Both the position numbers and the translations under genes were made by a program. The notes under the pieces were generated by a model that made no database searches, was not told the DNA's origin, and saw nothing but the letters and a program-made list of their open reading frames with translations. From QHXM01 sp032160705 (GTDB lineage: Bacteria; Acidobacteriota; Blastocatellia; Pyrinomonadales; Pyrinomonadaceae), in assembly GCA_032160705.1 (NCBI GenBank), contig JAVHVE010000052.1, positions 36,190 to 100,189 on the forward strand: 64,000 bases of DNA, given 5' to 3'. Below, in pieces: positions 58,731-64,000 of the stretch; within the stretch, counting starts at the first letter, position 1; every line of letters starts with the position of its first letter.

Positions 58731-58752
58731 GGTCGGCCTCACAGCCCTCTCG

Positions 58753-59895
58753 TTAGAGAACCAAACTTTTCTTGAAGAGTTGGAAAGTTTTAATCCGCTG
58801 ACAGCCGAAGGCTTCGATGACGCGCCGCATCCGCCTGTTTTCTCCCTGCACGAGCGACACCTCGACGCGCCTGATCTTGAAATGCAGCATGACCTCGCCC
58901 ATCCGGGCTGCAATCAATGCCGCGACTCCGCGCCCCCTGAACTCCGGCAAAACTCCCAGCAGGATGAAGCGCGCCGCGCGGATGCGCGGAATCTCGCGCA
59001 GGAGACGAATCAGGCCGAAAGGCCAGAGGCTACCCTGAAGGTGAACCAGCACCTCGTTAATATCGGGAAGCGCGAGCCCGAATCCGACAGGTTGCCCATC
59101 GAACTCGGCGATGAGAACCATCTCCGGTCGGTAGAATTTGCGAAAATTCTCCGCGCGCTCAATATACTCTTGCCAGGAAAGCGGGACGAATCCCCACAGG
59201 TCTTCAAAGCAAGCGTTATAGAGCTTCCATATCTTCTCGTTCTCAGTCTCCCAGTGTTTGGGATTTAAGGCACGAATAATAGTTTTTCCAGATGTGCCTG
59301 TCTCGCGCGTGGCGGCTCTCACGAGACGCTTGACCGCAGGCGTTGTCTCTCGCTCAGGAGTCCACAGGTAGGAATGAAACTCCAGGTGTGGAGCATATCC
59401 TGCGCTCTCAAGCAACGCAGCGTAGTATGGCGGGTTGTGCGGCGTCAGTATCATTGGACGAACATCGAAGCCACTGACCAGCACGCCGACCTCTTCATGT
59501 GTCGAAAGATTGACCGGCCCGAAAACGCTGCTTCTTCCCTGTGCCTGTAAAGTATCGTGGACTTTCTCGAAAAGCGCCGCGCACACCTCCCCGTCGTTGA
59601 CGCATTCAAAGAAACCGAAGAACCCAGCGCCCGTCTCCCACATGGAAGCAAATGCTTCGTCAACGATGGCCGCAACCCGGCCAAGAATTTGCCCGTCGCG
59701 GGTGGCCAGAAAGCGCCGGACAAATCGCGCGTTGAGTGAGCTATTGTGTTTGGGAGACCAGCGCTCCAGTTCAGTTTGTCTGAGCGGCGGAACCCAGTTG
59801 AATTTGCCGCGATACAATTGAAAGGGAAATTCACAGAAAGCATTGTGATCGTCGCGCGACTCAACCATCCTGACTTTGAGCAAGCCTCTCTGCAT
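58753..59895 (-). CDS. GNAT-fold acyltransferase-like protein (bacterial ceramide synthase-like?)
   Basis: A 380-residue protein with FPFQLYRGKFNWVPPLRQTE near its start, then GRVAAIVDEAFASMWETGAGFFGFFECV and SVFGPVNLSTHEEVGVLVSGF, PYYAALLESAGY, and a C-terminal GNAT-like LLGVLPEFRGRGVAALIAARM (coenzyme A loop). It matches a family of about 380 residues that I recall near bacterial sphingolipid genes, where one member (Caulobacter bCerS) N-acylates long-chain bases. Direct assignment here is tentative. It is divergent from the radical SAM genes with 149 bp between starts. Confidence 0.6.
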   Translation of the reverse strand: MQRGLLKVRMVESRDDHNAFCEFPFQLYRGKFNWVPPLRQTELERWSPKHNSSLNARFVRRFLATRDGQILGRVAAIVDEAFASMWETGAGFFGFFECVNDGEVCAALFEKVHDTLQAQGRSSVFGPVNLSTHEEVGVLVSGFDVRPMILTPHNPPYYAALLESAGYAPHLEFHSYLWTPERETTPAVKRLVRAATRETGTSGKTIIRALNPKHWETENEKIWKLYNACFEDLWGFVPLSWQEYIERAENFRKFYRPEMVLIAEFDGQPVGFGLALPDINEVLVHLQGSLWPFGLIRLLREIPRIRAARFILLGVLPEFRGRGVAALIAARMGEVMLHFKIRRVEVSLVQGENRRMRRVIEAFGCQRIKTFQLFKKSLVL

Positions 59896-60044
59896 GACAC
59901 AGCAGATTAGGAGTCTGAAAAATGGCTGTCAATGTTTTTAACCGGCGGCTTTTGTCTTGCTAACAAATAACATGCGTGCTATTTATTGCCCATCGCTTCA
60001 CGGGGGCCATCTGACTCTCAGCCTTGCTGGAAAGGTCAGCATTC
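59896..60044. promoter_or_regulatory. Divergent intergenic region of the lipid-like locus
   Basis: A 149-bp region serves the GNAT/SDR operon on one side and the radical SAM/oxoamine synthase operon on the other. It must hold both promoters, but no clear -35/-10 pair or operator is visible. No cobalamin riboswitch signature is seen. Confidence 0.3.
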
Positions 60045-61364
60045 ATGCGAATCCTTCTCATCGGTCCGACAGCTTTGGACAGCAAGGGAAATCCAATCAA
60101 GCAGCGGAAGCTTCATCTTCCGGGCTTGACGCTGCCAATGCTTGCCGCCGTCACTCCATCACATTGCGAATTACGACTCGTCAACGAAACGGTCGAAGAC
60201 ATTCCTTTCGCGGAGCATTGGGATTTGGTGGGCATCACAGGCATGGGGTCGGGAATTGTCCGCGCGTGGCAGATCGCCGACGAATTTAAGCGACGCGGTG
60301 CGACCGCTGTCATCGGCGGCATCGCGGCCAGCCTTCTCGGCCCGGAGTTATCTCTGGAGCATGCGGACTCGGTTGTCACGGGAGAGGCGGAAGAGATTTG
60401 GCCTCAACTCATCAATGATTTTGAGCATAGCCGTCTCAAACCTGTGTATCGCATGCAAAGACCGCCTCCGATTGAAGGGCTTCCGCTGCCTCGCTACGAT
60501 TTGATGAATCGCTCCAGGCTCGGATTCTGGCGTCCCGTTCAGGCCACGCGCGGTTGTCCCTTCACCTGCAACTACTGCTCGATCACAGCCTTCTTCAAAG
60601 CCGGATATCGCAAGCGCCCCGTCGCCGAGGTCGTGCGCGATGTGCGCGCCGCCAAGCAGAGCGGAACGCGCTACATCGCTTTCATAGACGACAACATCGG
60701 GGTGGATTTCAATTACTGCGCTGAACTCTGGGAGGCGCTCATCCCGGAGAAGATTATCTGGATTAGCCAGTGCAGCCTGCACATCGCGGATCGCCCGGAC
60801 ATGCTTCGCCTCGCGCATGAGAGCGGTTGCCGCCTGCTCTCGTTCGGCATCGAGACGACCAGTGCCGAAAGTCTCAAGTCAGTGGACAAGGAATGGAATC
60901 GCCCGGAGCGTTACGCCTCGGCAGTGGCGGCCATCCGAAAGCACGGGATAGATGTTTCCACGGAGATGATTATCGGCCTGGACGGAGATGACGCTTCCGT
61001 CTTCCAGAAGACTTACGACTTCATCATGGACAATCAAATCTCCGTCCCTCGCGTCCATATCATGACGCCCATTCCGGGCACGCCTCTCTACGAAGAATTG
61101 AAACGGGACGGCAGGATCGTCAGCATGGATTTTAGCCGCTTCAGCGGCGGGCAGGTCACTTATCGCCCGCGCAACATCAAGCCGGACGAGCTACAGACGG
61201 GCTACTGGCGGCTCTACGAAAACCTTTTTTCATGGGGCGCTATCAAGCGTCGCATTGCGGGCAATCGTGCCTCTCTGGGGCCATACATGCGCGCCTTCGT
61301 TCTGGGAGTCAACTTGCATTATCGCAGGCACGTCCTCAATAGAATCTGTCCCGGAATCGTCTAA
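60045..61364 (+). CDS. B12-binding-domain radical SAM protein, first copy
   Basis: A 439-residue protein from ATG 60045 (Met8 of the longest frame, supported by GGAAAGG upstream). Residues 1-135 look like a cobalamin-binding Rossmann domain (MRILLIGPTA, DLVGITGMGSGIVRAW, AVIGGIAAS, SVVTGEAEE). The radical SAM domain begins near 160 with RGCPFTCNYCSI, the CxxxCxxC cluster being C171, C175 and C178. The rest (GIETTSAESLKSVDKEWNR, PIPGTPLYEELKRDG) is typical of this class of methylases or lipid and cofactor enzymes. The DxHxxG cobalamin motif is not seen. It heads the operon. Confidence 0.85.
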   Translation: MRILLIGPTALDSKGNPIKQRKLHLPGLTLPMLAAVTPSHCELRLVNETVEDIPFAEHWDLVGITGMGSGIVRAWQIADEFKRRGATAVIGGIAASLLGPELSLEHADSVVTGEAEEIWPQLINDFEHSRLKPVYRMQRPPPIEGLPLPRYDLMNRSRLGFWRPVQATRGCPFTCNYCSITAFFKAGYRKRPVAEVVRDVRAAKQSGTRYIAFIDDNIGVDFNYCAELWEALIPEKIIWISQCSLHIADRPDMLRLAHESGCRLLSFGIETTSAESLKSVDKEWNRPERYASAVAAIRKHGIDVSTEMIIGLDGDDASVFQKTYDFIMDNQISVPRVHIMTPIPGTPLYEELKRDGRIVSMDFSRFSGGQVTYRPRNIKPDELQTGYWRLYENLFSWGAIKRRIAGNRASLGPYMRAFVLGVNLHYRRHVLNRICPGIV

Positions 61365-61381
61365 CCTGATGAGGAGAAAAG

Positions 61382-62890
61382 ATGCGCGTTCTACTGGTTC
61401 GTCCTCCCGTGCCGAGACACACGATGGGACTCAAGCACATCATGATCTGCGAGCCGCTGGAGCTGGAATATGTCGCGGCGGGACTCAACGGGCATGAAGT
61501 CGAGATTATTGATCTCATCGTCGAAGGCGGCTATGAAAAGAGATTGCGGCGGTTCAAGCCCGATGTGGTGGGCACGAGTTGCTACATCACCGGCGTCAAC
61601 GAGGTGAAGAAAATCTGTCGTGCCGCGAAACGCTGGAATCCAAACTGCAAAACGATAGTCGGCGGGGTTCATGCTTCAAAAGCTCCAGCGGACTTTGCAG
61701 ACCATTCGGTTGACTGCATCGTCACGGGCGACGGCACTTCGATCATGCCGGAATTGATGGACGCTTTCGTTCACCACAAACCGCTCGCAGGGATTGCGGG
61801 TCTGGCGCTTCCCACAAGCGAGACGGAAGTCGTGCTCACCCCGCAGCGGCCTTATATGCCGAAAGCTGACGAGTTGCCCTTTCCGCGCCGCGACCTGGTC
61901 GCGCACCTGCGAAAAAAATATTATTACCTCTTTCATCAGCCCGTGACGACGATGAAGACGACCTGGGGCTGCTGGTACAAATGTAATTTTTGTTTCACCT
62001 GGCGCATCACCGACGGCGCACAATATTCGCGCAGCCCTGAATCCATCGCGGATGAGTTGGAGACCATCGAATCGGAGGAAGTCTATATCGTTGACGACAT
62101 CTTTCTCATCAACCCTGGGCGTCTGGAGCGGCTGGCGAAAATCCTGCGTGAGCGCGGGATTCGCAAGAAGTATCTGATTTATGCTCGCGCGGATTTTATT
62201 TCGGAGCATGAAGAGATCGTCGCTGAATGGGCTGAGTTGGGGCTCTCGGCAGTCATCATCGGACTTGAGGCCGTGACCGATCCCGAACTCGACTCGATGA
62301 ACAAGGAGTGCTCGGTTGATTATAATCGCCGCGCCATCGCTATCCTGCGCAAGCACGGTGTTGACACTTACGGGTCTTTGATTACGCAGCCCGATTACAC
62401 TCCCATGGAGTGGGAGCGCTTGCAGCGTTTCATAGACGAGAATGGTCTTTACTATCTCAACATCTCGCCTCTCACGCCGTTGCCGGGAACAGTCATCTGG
62501 GACATGTATAAAGATAAGATCGTCGTTGACCGGGACGCGCATGGCCTCTGGGACTTGTCTCACACGGTGTTGCCGACGCGCATGAACTTGAAAGATTATT
62601 ACCGCTCGCTGCTGGGCGTCTACGTGCGCTCATGCCTGAGCATCAGTCGTGCAGGGAAGTTGACGCTGGGCACGAGGCCTCCCGTGTGGTCGTTCAAGTA
62701 CCTGCGCCTCTGGCTCGGCGCGTTTCAAATCATGATGCAGTTTCGCGGCGCTCATCGCCATCACACTTCCCGCGAGATTGAGCGCGCCAAAGATAAAGGA
62801 CGGGCTGTGGCGGGACTGAATAGCTTTTCGTCCACAACGGCTGCGGCCAGCGAAACGGAGACGATTTACCAGATTGCCAAATCCGCTTGA
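61382..62890 (+). CDS. B12-binding-domain radical SAM protein, second copy
   Basis: A 502-residue protein 17 bp after the first, with GAGGAGAAAAG before ATG 61382. It has an N-terminal cobalamin-like domain (LELEYVAAGLNGHEVEIID, FKPDVVGTSCYITGV, TIVGGVHASKAP), then the cluster GCWYKCNFCFTW (C197, C201, C204), and IGLEAVTDPELDSMNKECSVD, SPLTPLPGT. It is related to the first but diverged, with a longer C-terminal part that may contact a hydrophobic substrate (FKYLRLWLGAFQIMMQF). It probably acts with the next gene, which starts 8 bp later. Confidence 0.85.
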   Translation: MRVLLVRPPVPRHTMGLKHIMICEPLELEYVAAGLNGHEVEIIDLIVEGGYEKRLRRFKPDVVGTSCYITGVNEVKKICRAAKRWNPNCKTIVGGVHASKAPADFADHSVDCIVTGDGTSIMPELMDAFVHHKPLAGIAGLALPTSETEVVLTPQRPYMPKADELPFPRRDLVAHLRKKYYYLFHQPVTTMKTTWGCWYKCNFCFTWRITDGAQYSRSPESIADELETIESEEVYIVDDIFLINPGRLERLAKILRERGIRKKYLIYARADFISEHEEIVAEWAELGLSAVIIGLEAVTDPELDSMNKECSVDYNRRAIAILRKHGVDTYGSLITQPDYTPMEWERLQRFIDENGLYYLNISPLTPLPGTVIWDMYKDKIVVDRDAHGLWDLSHTVLPTRMNLKDYYRSLLGVYVRSCLSISRAGKLTLGTRPPVWSFKYLRLWLGAFQIMMQFRGAHRHHTSREIERAKDKGRAVAGLNSFSSTTAAASETETIYQIAKSA

Positions 62891-62897
62891 GGTGATT

Positions 62898-64000
62898 GTG
62901 ACTTTCCCTTCAGCTACAGATGACGACGTTGACGAAGCGACCACTGCTTCGTCGGCAACTCCCCTGGTTGATCCTTTCGACGGGTTCTTCAAGAGAAATC
63001 CGCAATGGTCGCCGCCGGAAGGTGGACTGTTGGACATTACGAATGCTCGACAGTGGTTTGCTTCGATGGAATCTGTCTCCAACCGAGACCTCTACTCTTA
63101 CCAGCAGCCGCTCAATCATCGAACGGGCGCGCGAGTTTTGGTTGATGGCCGGGTGATGCTGATGATGTCGGCGTATGATTACGCGGGCTTGCTTGGCCAT
63201 CCGCTGATTGAAGAGGCCGCGCACGAGGCGCTGCGTTTATATGGAACCGGAGCGGGGGGAGTGCGTTTGCTGACCGGAACGCTTGAAATCCACCGCCAAC
63301 TGGAAGATGAGATTGCCGCCTTCAAAGGCACACAGGCAGCGCTCACCTTTAGCTCCGGCTACATGGCGACGCTCGGTCTGATACCGGCTCTGCTGGGCAC
63401 TGGCGACCGGATGATCGTGGACGAGAAGGCGCACCGCAGCATCCTGGATGCTTGTCGGCTTGCCGGTGTGAAGTGGACACGATTCCGCCACAACGACCCG
63501 GAGCATCTGCGTTATAAGCTGGAGAGGGGCGCGGGCTACCGGCGCACGCTCGTCGTTGTCGAAGGCATCTATTCGATGGATGGCGATGTCTGCCCGCTGC
63601 CCGAAATCATCGAGCTGAAAAACCGCTACGGGGCTTTCCTGATGGTGGACGAAGCCCACTCGTTCGGGGCTCTCGGAGCGACCGGGCGCGGAGTGCATGA
63701 GCACTACGGACTCGACGCAGAAAGCGTTGATGTCTGGATGGGATCGCTCTCCAAAGCTATCCCCGCCAATGGTGGCTTCGTGGCGGGTACGAAGGAACTG
63801 GTGATGTATCTACAGCACGCTGCCGCTCCGTTTATGTTCTCGGCGGCGCTCTGCCCGGCGGCGACGGCAGCGGCCTCTCAGGCGCTCAGAGTCCTGAAGG
63901 CAGAGCCGGAGAGATTGGTCAAACTCCGGCACAATGCGAAAAGGCTTCGGAGTGGTCTGACTGAACTTGGATACGATACCGGCGCTTCGTCCACCTGCAT
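62898..64000 (+). CDS. Alpha-oxoamine synthase (KBL / serine palmitoyltransferase family), incomplete
   Basis: An open frame from GTG 62898, preceded by GAGGTGA, runs past the window end (367 codons visible). It has the PLP fold type I pattern of alpha-oxoamine synthases: YDYAGLLGHP, YGTGAGGVRLLTGT, the substrate-site His in EKAHRSILDA, MVDEAHSFGALGATGRGV (PLP Asp) and GSLSKAIPANGGFV, where the Lys forms the aldimine. Candidate products are 3-ketosphinganine (from serine), aminoketobutyrate or 7-keto-8-aminopelargonate. An 80-residue N-terminal extension (rich in D, E, P) differs from the minimal enzymes. Its place after two radical SAM genes argues against plain amino-acid metabolism. Confidence 0.85.
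   Translation, partial: MTFPSATDDDVDEATTASSATPLVDPFDGFFKRNPQWSPPEGGLLDITNARQWFASMESVSNRDLYSYQQPLNHRTGARVLVDGRVMLMMSAYDYAGLLGHPLIEEAAHEALRLYGTGAGGVRLLTGTLEIHRQLEDEIAAFKGTQAALTFSSGYMATLGLIPALLGTGDRMIVDEKAHRSILDACRLAGVKWTRFRHNDPEHLRYKLERGAGYRRTLVVVEGIYSMDGDVCPLPEIIELKNRYGAFLMVDEAHSFGALGATGRGVHEHYGLDAESVDVWMGSLSKAIPANGGFVAGTKELVMYLQHAAAPFMFSAALCPAATAAASQALRVLKAEPERLVKLRHNAKRLRSGLTELGYDTGASSTC

Noticed and set aside
59896..60044. Cobalamin riboswitch ahead of the B12-type radical SAM genes
   Set aside because: The expected conserved box and pairing elements are not visible in this 149-bp region.

Overview
The window looks like a chromosomal segment of a GC-rich, Gram-negative soil or sediment bacterium, most likely an Acidobacteriota member (Blastocatellia-like). 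The case is an acidobacterial-type VWFA protein, many small lipoproteins and carboxypeptidase-regulatory-like proteins, an NAD-dependent ligase, a BlaI/M56-HEAT pair, frequent TTG/GTG starts after GAGGGAAG-type ribosome binding sites, and an unusual density of intergenic palindromic repeats. This is inferred from gene content; there is no rRNA to confirm it. No prophage, transposase, CRISPR array or integrase is visible.

Layout. 0-10 kb: an incomplete gene, HD-GYP protein, DUF4388/J-domain/TPR protein, GAF histidine kinase, GNAT acetyltransferase, M20 peptidase homologue with altered catalytic residues, ligA, a conserved unknown and a Fis-type regulator. 10.4-18.4 kb: tRNA-Leu(CAG), then yggS-yggT-yggU-yebC and ruvC, with a two-gene module (cytosolic subtilase plus ComEC-like metallo-beta-lactamase) between yebC and ruvC. 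18.7-34.9 kb: mostly envelope and secreted proteins (class B acid phosphatase, beta-propeller lipoprotein, tripeptidyl-type hydrolase, VWFA protein, DsbD-like lipoprotein), the BlaI/M56-HEAT operon with a readable promoter and twin operators, a truncated S41 peptidase and a LysW-like zinc ribbon protein. 35-38 kb: NtrC-type regulator and its kinase. 38-47 kb: penicillin-binding-protein-like transpeptidase, secreted TPR protein, RNase III, two signal peptidase I paralogues and a potassium-channel-like protein. 47-55.6 kb: cytochrome P450, esterase, secreted zincin, phospholipase-D-like protein, DUF4239 protein and cupin. 55.6-64 kb: gene debris, a glycosyltransferase, two tandem small paralogues, then a divergent locus (SDR and GNAT one way; two B12-type radical SAM enzymes and an alpha-oxoamine synthase the other way) that could make a ceramide-like or otherwise modified lipid.

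The most striking non-coding feature is a set of intergenic inverted repeats. Several families have arms built from degenerate 7-bp units, and at least two keep a conserved unique loop sequence. Six copies of a CACGAA-armed element and two mirror-symmetric GC-rich palindrome clusters are also present. These elements repeatedly supply the stop codons and last residues of neighbouring genes.
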